64,000 bases of DNA from Cryptomeria japonica (GCF_030272615.1 NC_081410.1:288051957-288115956); one strand, 5' to 3'; positions 37,834 to 49,640 are shown, counted from the stretch's first letter. Numbers and translations are program-made. The notes: generated by a model not told the origin, from the letters alone.

Positions 37834-37904
37834 GGTAAAAGTGTCATTTTCAATTCATTTTAACCCTCCAAGTTTGAAAATTCAAAAAGCCTTATGCGAA
37901 GAAA

Positions 37905-39664
37905 ATGGTGGTCCCTACTCGTGAGCATCAATGTGAGTGACAAAGACGACATAATCGACCTTGGAACTATGAGCCAGCGGTAAGTGATCGATCTTAAGCC
38001 TATTATTGATTTCAATTTTGATTTTTTTTGTTGATTTTTTTATTTTTTGGCATGTTGGAAGTCAGCTTTCTCGTTTTGTCATGCGAAATAGGATCCTATC
38101 ATGTACGACAAACTGTTGAAGTTTGTTTTGTTATTTGAGACCATTAGTTTTGTCGTTCTAACCCCACCCTTCTATCGTACGACAACATTCATAAAAGATC
38201 ATTTTGTCATCTGAGGTCTAATCTTTTGTCGTATGGGAATCTTTTGTCATACGAGGCCCAATCCTGACTCGAACGAGTTGCTGCCCTTCTATGTTTTATC
38301 GTTTGGGAAATAGTGAGTATTTTTTAAGGTCCAACTTAAAATTTTGATTTTGCAATTGATGTAGTTGGATTTGTGTGATGTTTTACTTCTCTTTTAGGCT
38401 TATTATGAATGTTTTCTGATTCTTCATTGTTTAATTTTTGTAGGTTATATTACCTCATGTGCTTTTCAGATGTGTTTATCCACCTACTATGACTTTAGTT
38501 TGGCAGTTTTCAGAGGTTGATCAGGCACAGATTGATTTGTGCATTTTGACGCACCTTCTTGGTTTACCAGATATCCGTGTGAATCACAGTATGCTCACAA
38601 CATTAGTTGAGCGATTCCATTCAGAGCATAATACCTTCCATTTGCCAGTGGGGGAGATCACTATCACTCCCGAGGATGTATATAGGATTCTTTGTATCCC
38701 TTTTGTTGGGGATAAGGTGGATTACGATGCAGCACTGCTACCTGGATTACAGGTAGTCAGGCATGTCTTTAGGGATCCTGATATATTGACACGTTCCATC
38801 AGTTGGGACGTCATGATGAGTAGGTATAGTGAGGAGTTTCCTCTGGCTTGTGTTCTGGCAAGTTTTATCGATTGTTTTCTGATGCCGGATAGAGGATAGC
38901 AAGGATTCCAGTGTGGTTGGAGTAGAATGCTGGAGAGATTGATGGAGACCCCTCAGAGGCTTGGTTGGGGTTCTTGTATATTAGCCCACATGTATCATGA
39001 GATGCATGAGTTTGTGTACAAGGAGTGAAAAAGCATGGCCGTTGGAGTTTTGATTTTACAAGTATGGGCTTGGAAGCACCTTCCAGTTTGTTAGCCGATT
39101 GTAGATGATAGTAGAGAGTTTAGGCAGCTGATTGTATATAGGTATGCATGTTATGTTACGTAGCCCCATCTAGGAAAGACTGATTTTTAGCAACAGCAGC
39201 TGAATGACTTGATAGCCATGGTATGGAGACCTTATAGGGGCTTAGAGCCATGGGATGACTGGCGGCTGGCATGCGGGGATCTTTTTGTTGCACGCCCACT
39301 TATTGGCAGATCGCAGACTGTGGTGGAGTGATTTGTAGTATCTCGAGTGATGAGGCAGTATGGTAGGCCTTAGGGGATCTCACAGGAGTACACAACATAC
39401 ACAAGATATCCTAATGAGGAGAGGCAGGGATGGGCACCGAGGTTATCCTATGCCTTGAGTATGTAGTTGGTGACTAGTTTACAATGTCTTAGATGGGATT
39501 ACATGGATGATGTTGTGGATGTGGGGGTATTGCCCCAGTATAGGGATTGGTTCCAGTAGCATCCATTCCCCAGATTCATAGATCTAGCTGAGTAGGCTCC
39601 TCGCATTGAGGAGATTGAGGATGATGCCCCGCACAGAGACAGGGATAGAGAGTTGAGGCTCTGA
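37905..39664 (+). pseudogene. Plant mobile domain (PMD) protein, two exons, decayed
   Basis: Exon 1 is 25 codons from ATG 37905 to 37979, ending at a consensus donor (GCG|GTAAGT). A 464-bp intron ends in a T-rich tract and TTTTTGTAG at 38443, and exon 2 opens at 38444 in the matching phase. Exon 2 carries the PMD signature: LLGLPDI near its start, then TFHLPVGEITITPEDVYRIL followed by IPF.GD (about 38630-38720), later a GLEPWDDWRLACGDLF-like block (about 39240) and an R.YG motif near 39350. PMD proteins (MAIN/MAIL1 in Arabidopsis) are nuclear factors needed for silencing and genome stability, and PMD genes are also common in plant transposons. At least nine in-frame TAG/TGA stops (first in exon 1, then 38897, 39026 and others) but almost no frameshift break it over 400 codons. 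A coiled-coil tail may continue in another frame at 39943-40100. Confidence 0.7.
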
Positions 39665-40105
39665 GGTAGGCAAGTGGCAATCTTGGTGCTAGTAGTAGTA
39701 GGGTTCCAGCTGGGGTTGGACAATAGAGGGGTGAGGGTAGATCCCTTGGGAGGATACGTGTGAGATTGGGCGGAGCTGAGGAGGAGTGAGTAGCTCCGAG
39801 ATAGGTCCAGCAGTGGTGAGAGGAGCAAGGTGGAGATAGGGGTGGAGAGCCTATGAGAGAGCAAGGGACTGACGCAGGGTGGTCGATGAGAGCATGTCTA
39901 GCAGAGCTACAGTCATAGTTGACAGTGGCTCAAACTCAGCCGATGGAGCAAGACCGATAGCTAGCAGAGGTGAGAGCTGAGAGAGACCATCAGGTAGCAA
40001 ATATAAGAGTTGAGAGAGACTGTCAGGTCACAGCTATGAGGGCAAAGCAAGATGCCTTAAAGCAGGAGGTTCTTCACCAGATGAGTAGGGCGGTGTACTA
40101 TGTTG

Positions 40106-40130
40106 TGATAACTTAATGATGAATGGATAG
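40106..40130 (-). repeat. Copia A 3' LTR, terminal fragment
   Basis: Plus strand TGATAACTTAATGATGAATG, then GATAG: the reverse complement of the end of the LTRs at 52155 and 58017. Separated from the rest of the LTR by the solo LTR at 40131-41422; GATAG (40126-40130) is the left TSD copy. Confidence 0.85.
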
Positions 40131-41422
40131 TGTGTGAGCTTGAATTTCATCCTTAGAATGTTACCTGTAATAAGTTAGTTTCACAAAATACAATGGAAAT
40201 GCATACAGGAAATCCAAAATCCACCAATGAAACTACATGAAATACATACTAAAATAAAACATTATTTTACCTTCATGATTTATGTCTCATTGTGTCCTAA
40301 ATCCACTGTTCCTAGTTGCAGATGGTGTTCTCTTAGACAATGCACTGTTGGCTTCCAAGATGGCATATGAAGAATGGACTGATAACTTGTAGTTAACTGA
40401 TAGTATGATATGCAAAGCTACATGATTATGCTAAATGATACTATATGATAATATTGCTAAAATGATATTTGCTATTTGCTAATTACTTCAAAAACTCACA
40501 GATGCATAAGATTGGCTTGAAAACTATTTTTTTTAAGACTCTCTTCCTCTCAACTGAAGCTTGTGGTTTTATAGACTTTGAGAGGATAAGATGATGTGGC
40601 TCAGATCAAGGGTCATGATCAGATCTACAGATTTGAATGGTTGTGAGCAAAGGTGAAGGTTGAGAGAAAGGGGGAAGGAGAAGACAAGTGTCACTCATCT
40701 CACCTTGACTGGGTTGTTGATTGAGGGAATTTAGTGATGGTTGGAGGAAATTTAGGCACGGTAGGACAACTGGACTCAAGTCCTTCCCAAGATGTAGGGG
40801 GTGTTGGAGAGAATATAGGAAATGGTTATGAAATGTGTGTACGTACACAATTTCATTAAGTTTGGAAGTTGAAGATAAATCATGAATTAATATTAAGAAA
40901 TATTAATTTCCTTAGCCACATGTTGGATGAGTTGGCAAAGGGAAGATGAAGTGGAGATGGAGGGTGAGTTAGAAAAAGGGATTAACTAATTTAGGAATTA
41001 TTTAATATTTGAGACTATAGGATAGGAGAATAACTATTAAATATTAGATATTTAATTGTTTGGAGAAGATAATTAAATATTAGATATTTAATTAACTTGG
41101 AGGAGATAATTAAATATTAATATTTAATTAACTTGATTAGAGGAATAATTAAATATTAGATATTTAATTAATTAGACGAATAAGATAATTAAATATTAGA
41201 TATTTAATTAATTAGAGGAATAAGATAATTAAATATTAGATATTTAATTAATTCGGAAGAATAGGATAATGAATTAATTAATAAAATATTAATTAATCAA
41301 AAGATATGAAAATGAATTAAATTAATTAATCTTTTCGAATTAACTATTTAATAGAAGAATAAATATTAAATAAATATAAAATATTTATTTAATTGCTCAT
41401 AGCCAATTTTTAGGTGTATACA
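40131..41422 (-). repeat. Solo LTR, 1292 bp, TSD GATAG
   Basis: Plus strand TGTGTGAGCT...GGTGTATACA, flanked by GATAG at 40126-40130 and 41423-41427. The orientation is inferred from TGTATACACC at its minus-strand start and a TATA-like TCTATAAAACC (about 40567) on the minus strand. It interrupts the copia A LTR about 25 bp from its end. No interior or second LTR is present, so this is the product of LTR-LTR recombination. Confidence 0.85.
41034..41265. repeat. AT-rich palindromic tandem repeat, 37-40-bp period
   Basis: Six units starting near 41034, 41071, 41108, 41147, 41187 and 41227, each containing a palindrome such as TTAAATATTAGATATTTAA. Lies in the first part of the solo LTR. Confidence 0.8.
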
Positions 41423-42873
41423 GATAGTACCAAACCGGTACTAAGAGGGGGGGGTGAATCAGTATAGGCAAAAACACAATCCTAAACCGGTTTGTGAGCA
41501 GACATTGTGCTTTGACAAACAAACAGTAACACCAGTCTTAAACAGAGTACAACCGGTAAAACCCAGAATAACTGAGACAAACGTAAACTGGTTGACACTT
41601 ATCTTTTCATACAATCTAATAATTCATTTCCATTTCACCCTAGTGCATGAACAGGTAATCTATCATCAAAGATATATAAATAGCTAGATCAACATAAACC
41701 ATCACATGAATAACACCACACATGACACACATATTTTTCACGTGGAAACCCAACTGGGAAAAAACACAGTGGGGATGAATACCCACAAGCTATTTTTGAA
41801 CTCTTTGGAAGTCCGCTCTGTTAGGATCCTTGTCCGATTAAAGACCAATACAATAGGTTCTGTTAGGAACCGATCCCATTAGGGATCACCCGGTTAAGGG
41901 ATGGCTAGAATACCCGGTTAAGGGTTAAACCCTATTAAAGGTTACCTTGTTAGAGGATTTCAAGAACTCAATGGTTTTGAGTCAGCCTGTTAAAGGATTT
42001 ACTGTAAGCCAGTTAAAGCTACCATGTTAAGGGATTTCCCAACTATTGAAGTGGTTAGAGATCAACAGGTATTACAATGATCTGGTAAGAACACTCAATG
42101 CCAATGCAGGTCCGCTTTAGCTCCTCTTCACCTTCTGCACTTACACTCTGCAAGTATCACTTCTCTCCTCTAGTCTGGCAAGAATCACATATCTCTTCTC
42201 TTGGATACACACACACAACTTTTTCCAACAACCTCAGAAAGAAACACAACATCAACCTTATAGGAAGCAGATAGGTCAGTAGCATAAACCCTAAACCCTA
42301 AACCTGTTAGGTTAAGCAATTCAAATGGTTCAATCTTGACTGTTGAGCACATTGCATTGAATGCAATAGTCTTGAACCAATCTCAAGATGTTCTCTATCG
42401 TTCTTTTTCCACCGATTTCATGGTGGTTGATAACCCATCATGCGTAATCACCATTTACAGACTTCGCACATTCCTGAGGTAGATAGGAACAATCTCCTTC
42501 ATGCAAGATCCTTCACGTGCACAAGGTTGATGTGGCAACATGATCTATTCTTTGTTACAATGCTAAATCATCACACAAAGTCACCAGTTGAGTCACACAG
42601 GCTTGAAGTACTTTAACCGGAAACCCTGAAGTTGAGACTACCAACCGGTAGTCATACAAAGACTCCATGTACTGATTCCCATAACCACATGCCGGATCAC
42701 TTTGAACAAACATACTGCTTCACTTTGGCACATATACCAGTTCATAATGTTATACTGGTTTTCACATATACCGGTTCTTGGTAACATACCAGTTCTCTTT
42801 TCTTTAGCATACTGACATCAATGACAACATACAATGTCATCATGTCCTCATACCGGTTCACATAATGCCAACA
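41423..42873 (-). repeat. Copia A 3' LTR, main part
   Basis: On the minus strand it starts TGTTGGCATTATGTGAACC at 42873 after a polypurine tract, and matches the LTRs at 50668, 56515 and 62369. It ends at the insertion of the solo LTR. Near its end is the C-rich tract between TGATTCA and TCTTAGTACC. Confidence 0.88.
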
Positions 42874-42887
42874 ATCTCCCCCTTTGG
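42874..42887 (-). promoter_or_regulatory. Polypurine tract of copia A
   Basis: Minus strand CCAAAGGGGGAGAT directly before the LTR. A second, similar tract lies about 90 bases further into the interior. Confidence 0.85.
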
Positions 42888-43122
42888 CATTGATGGCAAT
42901 ATACAAAGATATCTCTTCGCTTCACATCTTCTCCCCCAATTTCTGTAGATATCTTCTCCGCTTCACTTCTTTCTTCTCCCCCTTTAACAACAATGCCAAA
43001 GTGGAGGCACAAACTTTCTTATTCCATTATGTTGCTCCCCCTGAGGAGTAGCATCCTTCAACACATCAATCCTAAAAAAAAATTTGACTATGCAATACTT
43101 GACTGATGTGGAGCATATACCT

Positions 43123-43683
43123 TTAGTTTACCTCCTGAAGGGGCAGCACCCCTAATTCACCTCTTAAGTACATAAATGCAGCCTTTGGGAGAGGCTTGGT
43201 GAATATGTCTGCTAACTGCTCCTTATTGGAAACATGTTCCAGTGCAATCTCTTTGTTCTGAACCTTTTCCCTCAAGAAATGATACTTAAGCTCAAAGTGC
43301 TTAGTTCTAGAATGTAAAACCGGATTCTTGGAGATGTTAATTGCACTAGTATTGTCACAAAATATACTTACCGATTCAAATACAGGAACTTTGAAGCCAT
43401 TTAATACATGCTTCATCCAAATTGTTTGAGTGCAGTTCATGAAAGCTGCAACATGCTCTGCTTCCGTTGTAGACTGAGAGATACAACTCTCCTTCTTACT
43501 CATCCATGAGACCAGTCTACCACCGAGAAAGAATGCACCACCGGTTGTGCTTTTTCGGCCGTCCACATTACCTACCCAATCATCATCTGTGAATACTTTC
43601 AAGTTGAAATCCTTGCTATATGGATACCACAATCCATAATCAATAGTTCCCTTCAGATATCTAAGAATCCACTTGACTGCTAC
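43123..43683 (-). pseudogene. pol: Copia A RNase H domain and pol C-terminus
   Basis: An open frame with the copia RNase H pattern: LRYLKGT near the start, FTDDDWVG and KSTTGGAFFLGG, LVSWMSKKE, then an STTEAE segment, CDNTSAI, a HSRTKH segment and QLADIFTKPL near the end. No stop inside this part. The catalytic Asp/Glu residues (FTDDDW, TEAE, CDN) appear present. The gene is separated from its RT by the 4.3-kb solo LTR. Confidence 0.85.
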
Positions 43684-44309
43684 TATCATGCCCAAAATTT
43701 AGGGCAAGAACGAAATAATTTTTTTTTAAAAATAACAACTATATAACAAAAAAGTTCGCTAACACGACATGCACTAACATGTTTTGTCAAAACTAAATTT
43801 GAGCTAACTCTGATATTAAATCAAGTAACGAAATTAATTTAAAATTTGTTTGCAGAATACTAAACGATTTAATTTATTTTCTCATCAAACTTAGTCAATA
43901 GATTAATTAAATCAAACTCATTAAAATAGTAGATAAAGATAAAATTAATCTCCAATAACCAATACTTGTATTTTTCCCTAGGAATCTAATTAATTTAGTC
44001 CTAACTCTTAGATCATAAAAGTCTATAATTTATTCAACATTAATTAAAATAAGATTAAACTAAATCGACTAAGATTCAATTAAATTGGTAATAATTATTT
44101 TCCTTTAAAGCGTAAATATTTCCCAATAGTCAAATTAACCTTACCCAACTTAATATAAAGTTCTATTAAATTTCAAACAAAACAATTTCATAACTTAAAC
44201 GATAACCCCATATGTTTATAAAAAAAACAAATATAATTTATAACCACATATTAAAATATTTAATCCAAAATTGTTTTATTCTCTTATACTTTCAAACTCA
44301 ATATGTATT

Positions 44310-44425
44310 GGTATATATATAAGTATATATATAAATATATATAAGTATATATATACATATGTATATATATACGTATATATATATGTATATATATATATGT
44401 ATGTATGTATATATATATATATTTA
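44310..44425. repeat. TA-rich simple sequence
   Basis: Imperfect (TA)n with periodic G/C interruptions (tatatatacgtatata and the like). Similar tracts lie at 44940-45120. Confidence 0.9.
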
Positions 44426-44605
44426 AATATAATATTAATTTCCACTTCTTTAGAAAAATCCCCATGTAAACCCTAAATTTAAAATACATTATAAAATAAA
44501 CCTCTCTATACTTTTTTTTTCTATTTCTTTATTATCCTTTTTACCCTAGCTCTAACCGAGCTAGGGTTTTATATATTTTTTTTTATGCTCATTGTTTTTG
44601 CAGGG

Positions 44606-44880
44606 CCAAGCGAAGGTTTTATGCGGTGGCCATGGCGATTAGGAGGAGGAGGTGCCACCAGTGGGACAACCCATTGTGGGAGTCGCGGCCCACATAGTGG
44701 CCTTGGCTGCTGTGTGAGTCGCGGCCCCCACAGTGGCTTCGGCCACTGGTGCGAAGCACAACCCACACAGGGAGCCGCAGGCCCCTGTGAGGGACGTGGC
44801 TCACATAGAGGTTGTGGCCTCTGTGAGGGACGTGGCCCGCATAGGGACTGTGTGCCCTACACGGCCGAGGCCTCAACCTT
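44606..44880. repeat. GC-rich degenerate 36-bp repeat block in the giant LTR
   Basis: Words GAGTCGCGGCCC (twice, about 36 bases apart) and TGTGAGGGACGTGG (twice, 36 bases apart) show a degenerate ~36-bp period. The block is strongly GC-rich between T-rich and TA-rich tracts. Long Gly/Arg/His frames over it on both strands come from the repeat composition. Confidence 0.65.
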
Positions 44881-44950
44881 TCCCTCCCCATTTCCCTTTG
44901 CTCTATTTTTTTCCTTGTTTATTTATTTATTTATTTATTTTTTAAATATA

Positions 44951-44981
<31 letters not shown>

Positions 44982-47900
44982 TTTACATATTTATATATAC
45001 ATTTTTAAGTGTAAATACGTATAAATATATTTATATAAATATATAAATATATATATATATATGTATATATTCATATATATATTTGTATATATATATTTAT
45101 ATTTATATATACATTTATTTTGCAAGTAATTTTATGATATATTTTATGCATGAATATATAAGTATATAAATGAAATCTGCATGTATATGACTATATCTAT
45201 TTTTATATAACTATATTATTATTATTATTTTCTTATCATAAAACAGAATTTATGAAAGATTCTGATTTTCAATTATAGCAAAAATAAGTAATAAATCTAT
45301 TTACTGAAGATATTATTTTCTATAAATAAATAATGTCAGTATGTAAGAAAGATACCTAACTCCAACTTTATCAAGGACTATGTTTAATAAATTTTCCAGC
45401 AACCAAATAAATATAGATGTTATTTAAATAAAACTAGAATAGGATTAGATCTTTATTTCCTGCATTTATTAAATTGGCAGGCTTGCAAAAATCTACAACA
45501 ACTACTTAAATGATAGAGATGTATTTTCTGTAATGAAATAAATAACAAAATTAACTAATCCTATAACAACAACTATATTAAATAAAGAATTCATTAACTT
45601 AAACTATAGAAATGATTATGATAATTTTAGATTTTATTTTCTGCATTTAAAATAGAATCATAGATAGAGTAAGATCACAAATTTAATTAAAATACTTTTT
45701 ACATTTCCATGTATAATCCTAAATGCTTTTATATTTCAGCCCTTGCATGCATGCAAAATCAATTCTATTTCTTTTCCAGTAAATAAGAGAATAAATTTAA
45801 TTCATTTCCTTTCAAGAAATATTAAATACTTACAAGATTTAACCTTAACTCTAGAACAAGAACTTAGAATAAACCATTTAACTTTTCTACAAAATAACAT
45901 GATATTTTCTGCATAACAATTAACATATCCTCAAGTCTTTATTTCTATTTTAAAAAATAGCCTCTCATTTCAAACAAGTGAGGACTTTTCAAAGGGTATT
46001 AAATACATTTGCAACTCGTTTTTTTTTAAATCAACATCTTCCGCCATAACTGCATGCATCTGATATTTCTTCTAACTTGCTGTAATTAAATCAAATCATG
46101 ACCATGGAGTGCTCACCTCCCAACCTAGGCTAACTGGTAGCCACCCCCGAGCTCGGAGAACCAAGCCCTAGATGGGAAACAAACATGCAAGCACAAAAGA
46201 CAGAATACTCACAATTTTAAACACACTCCCAACCCAGCTACACTGCACCACACCTTGGTGATGACCTTTTTAAGGGTGGTAGTGGACCAAATACCCTGAG
46301 GAGAACTGCAAGTATGGAAATCCATGTAGCCACCTCATGGAAAACCAATTACATCAAGTATAGAAACCCCTTATTCCTAATGCCCCCCAAGGCATTCATG
46401 CCTTATTTCCCTCCTTATGACCCCCATTGCACAAACAAGCCATGCAGCAAGGGTCACACAAAATTCCTTGTGATTGCTCTCATAACGAGAGTCTCTCACT
46501 CGAGGGCTATCACTTCTACCACCCACAAGATCCTCCTCTCTCCCAAGAGTAAGAGGTCTTGATGACTCCCAAAAACACATACAATATATAACACAAATAC
46601 CAATTAAAATTTCCAAAAGAACATGCACAGAAATAAATCTTTTAAACCAACATTACTTTCAAATACATGCAACAAGAAATCCATTATAAGAAGAATGCAA
46701 CCAACCTTAAACTGCCCAAAGGTAGGTTAGTTTTGTTGAGGATGAGCAGCCCAATTCCACGGTTCCTCTTTTTCTACCCTTAGCAAAATTCCCTATTCAA
46801 CAATCTAGCTTATTCTATTCAAAATTCTCTTGTCTCCAAAAATGGAGAGTGGGTGATTACCCACAAATTTTCTAATTCTTGCTTAAGAAGCCCATTGTGA
46901 GAGTTCTCACAAGTTTCTAAAAACTAAAGAGGAAGGTAAGGTAGAATGGGAAAGGGAACTCTCATTCGAAAAGGAAGGTTTACAACTAGGTTCAAATCTT
47001 CTAATTTCAATTTTCACACAACTTAGAAAAGTTAATTTTTAGGGTGTCTAAAAGGTCACATGAGAGTAGAAACTTTCCTTAAATTACCCCTAACCCTTAG
47101 GTATGCCTTATGAGCTTTAGGAAACCCTATTAAACTACCCCTAGGTGTCCATTTAACCCTTTTTTAACCCCTCTGAAGTTTATTTTCGGGTCAAACCTAT
47201 GTTGACCATCCCAAAGATTCTTTATCCAAGGCATTTATGGAATCTCATTACATTAATTGAAAAAGCTATAGTTAAACAATTCCCACCAAGAGACAAATTT
47301 AAAAATTCAAACATAAATCCACACGTGTCAAGTGACACAAAGAAAATACTTTTACAAATTTATACGTGAAATCGTCTCTAGTGGATTTTACATAAATCAA
47401 TTAAATAACACTCGACACACATGCATCATTTACTGTTACGAATAAAATACAACACAAATGGGGTGTTGTCTCTCCAAATAGACAAACCCTGGCTTTACGA
47501 ACATACATATGTCTAGGTTTGGTTCTAAGTAATATTTCCATGGTCACATGGATCACTTCCTGCGCATCTCAATTTACAAATTAGTAACTTTCAAATAACC
47601 ACATATAATATAATTCACAAGAATAATAATACACATCATCACTTGCATACAATTTACATCTAAACAATTTAATACATCTTATATCCAAGCAATTTCACAT
47701 AAGCAATTCATCCTTATTCTCATAATGTTGATCCACACTTAAAAAATACATATCATAGTAAAGTCCTACAAATTCAATAACGGCATTTATCACCGCGAAT
47801 TCATCCTATTCAAAAATCATATAGTGTTCTATATCATAAAGCATATAAATAAATCATCAACATATAGCAACGTTATCCAAATCATGGAATCATATTAAGT

Positions 47901-47992
47901 TCTAAATCCATAATGCATAAAATAAAGCATCCATAATAGTCTCAATATAAAAACCACTGAAATGTCAGACTGAGTCAAGGTGGGGCCTCACA

Positions 47993-49068
47993 GCTACCAA
48001 GTGGGATTCTCTAGGGCTTTGTTGAAACCGAGCGGTAATACCCACTGCATGTGCAATGTCTGGTCTGCGATGCACTACATAATACAACTTACCAATCATT
48101 GATAGGTATTCCTTCTCATTAACCAATGCTGAGTCATCCTCTTTGGACAGTTTACAACTGGTAACCATTGGTGTACCAACTGGTTTGCTATCTTCCATGC
48201 CAAAGATCTTCAACACCTCTTTGACATACTTGAACTGGGTGATAAAGATTCCATCTTTCATCTGCTAAATCTACAGTCCAATGAAGAACTTAATCTCCCC
48301 TATAAGTGACATCTCAAACTCTTTCTTCATCTCATCTGCAAACTCATGACTCATCTTGTTATCTCCACCAAAGATAATGTCATCAACAAATACCTCATAG
48401 ATCAGGATCTGATCTCCTTCAGACTTCAAGTAGATATTGCTATCTTCGCTTGTTCTCTCAAATCCAATCTTCACAAGATGGGAGTGTAGGTGTTCATACC
48501 ATGCTCTAGGTGCCTGCTTTAGACCATATAAGGCTTTATGTAGCCTACACACCATGTCACTATCTTCAGATAGGGTAAACCCATCTAGTTGCTCTATATA
48601 CACCTCCTCTTCAAGTACACCATTTAGGAATGTAGATTTTAAATCCATTTGATAAACTTTGAATCCTTTAAAAGCTGCATATGCAAGAAGCATATGAACT
48701 CCTTCCAATCTAGCTACAGGAGCAAAGGTTTCTCCATAGTCTTCTCCTTCTTCTTGGGCATATCCTTTACACACCAGTCTAGCTTTGTTTCTAATCATTG
48801 TGCCATCCTCATTCAGCTTATTTCTAAAAACCCATTTGGTACCGATGACATTTTTATGCTCCGGCCTGGGTACCAAAGACCATGTACCATTTCTCTCTAT
48901 CTGGTCAAGTTCCTCTTCCATTGCCTTGAACCAATCTTCATCTTTATGTGCCTCTTTGAATGATTTAGGCTCAAATTCAGAGATCATACATGAGTTTTCT
49001 CTGACCTTTCTTCTTGTAAGGATTCCTGCATCCTTATCTCCTATGATCTGCTTAGGATCATGATTCAA
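47993..49068 (-). pseudogene. pol: Copia A reverse transcriptase
   Basis: Open from 49068 to 48271, then after one stop codon from 48261 to 47993. It has the copia RT series: [74 protein letters not shown], and the active-site block FVDDIIFGG (Phe where most plant copia elements have Tyr). The segment ending the thumb is cut by the solo LTR at 47992. This copy keeps the 25-bp stretch deleted from both plus-strand copies. Confidence 0.88.
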
Positions 49069-49640
49069 CTTGACATACCGAGGAATGGTCTTGATAGATT
49101 CCTCTTGCTTTTCTTCTTCATCCTCATCTCCATCAATATTAGCATCTACATCTACCGGTGTAGGAACACTGTTACTGGTACTTGGTTGATTGGCAATCAG
49201 TTCCTAGAAGGTTACAACCGGTTCATTTACAGCTTTCTCACTGTCGGTTTCCTCAGTTTTCTTAGAGGTTTCATTAACTCTTACATTGATGCTTTCCATA
49301 ATTCTCTGAGTCCTATTATTGAAATGCTTGAGAGCTTTTCTCTTGGTGGAATACCCTAGGAATATTCCCTCATCACATTTCGCATCAAATTTTCTCTAGT
49401 GTTCGCTCCTCTTGATGTAACATTTGCTACCAAACACTCTAAAGTAGCTAACCACGGGTGTCTTACCGGTCCAATACTCATAAGGAGTTTTATCCTTACC
49501 TTTCTTGATGAGTACCCAGTTCATTGTGTAGACTGCAGTGCTCAACGCTTCTCTCTAAAAGGTGTGAGCTACCTTTCCTTGAATCAACATTATTCTTGCT
49601 ACTTCAACCATAGTCCAATTATTCCTCTCTACTAGGCCAT
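49069..49640 (-). pseudogene. pol: Copia A integrase C-terminal part and linker
   Basis: Reading from 49640 leftwards: a QQNGLVER block (the end of the integrase core with its catalytic Glu), then AYTMN-like, TPYEYW and FGSKCYIKRSEH segments and an acidic linker into RT, with several stop codons. The upstream core is absent because of the inversion junction at 49640/49641. Confidence 0.75.

Larger units (their letters stand above)
36748..40105 (-). mobile_element. Interior of a minus-strand LTR element carrying an antisense PMD gene
   Basis: Bounded on the left by PPT and 3' LTR, and cut on the right by insertion of the copia element at 40106. The only recognisable gene is the plant mobile domain gene on the opposite strand. 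Tat/Ogre/Grande-type Ty3/gypsy elements are known to carry extra genes, often antisense, between pol and the 3' LTR; this position fits. No pol remains to confirm the lineage. Confidence 0.5.
43684..47992 (-). repeat. Giant solo LTR, 4309 bp, TSD GCTAC
   Basis: GCTAC at 43679-43683 and 47993-47997 flank the insertion. On the minus strand it starts TGTGAGGCCCC at 47992 and ends ...GGGCATGATA at 43684, where CA appears changed to TA. It splits the copia A pol between RT and RNase H; removing it with one TSD copy brings the two halves into one frame. It contains no coding frame, a GC-rich repeat block (44606-44880), TA microsatellites, and a promoter/leader-like region around 46700-46980. No PBS or interior was found, so a solo LTR is the simplest reading. 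Confidence 0.8.
40106..49640 (-). mobile_element. Copia element A, 3' part, minus strand, with two later insertions
   Basis: Read right to left: integrase C-terminal half (from 49640), reverse transcriptase, RNase H, polypurine tract, and 3' LTR ending at 40106. It is interrupted by solo LTRs at 43684-47992 and 40131-41422. Gag, protease and the integrase core are missing, because at 49641 the sequence switches to an inverted copy of the same family. The RT resembles Tork/SIRE-type plant copia elements. Confidence 0.85.

Noticed and set aside
39499-39864. 121-codon Ser/Leu/Thr-rich minus-strand frame
   Set aside because: Antisense of the PMD pseudogene tail; low-complexity composition.
44569-45046. 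Gly/Arg/His-rich frames on both strands at 44569-45046
   Set aside because: Produced by the GC-rich 36-bp repeat and TA tract; open on both strands, as expected from composition.
48437-49635. Plus-strand frames of 71-104 codons opposite the copia A RT/integrase
   Set aside because: Antisense shadows; they recur opposite the other copia copies at 54026-55083 and 59987-60914.
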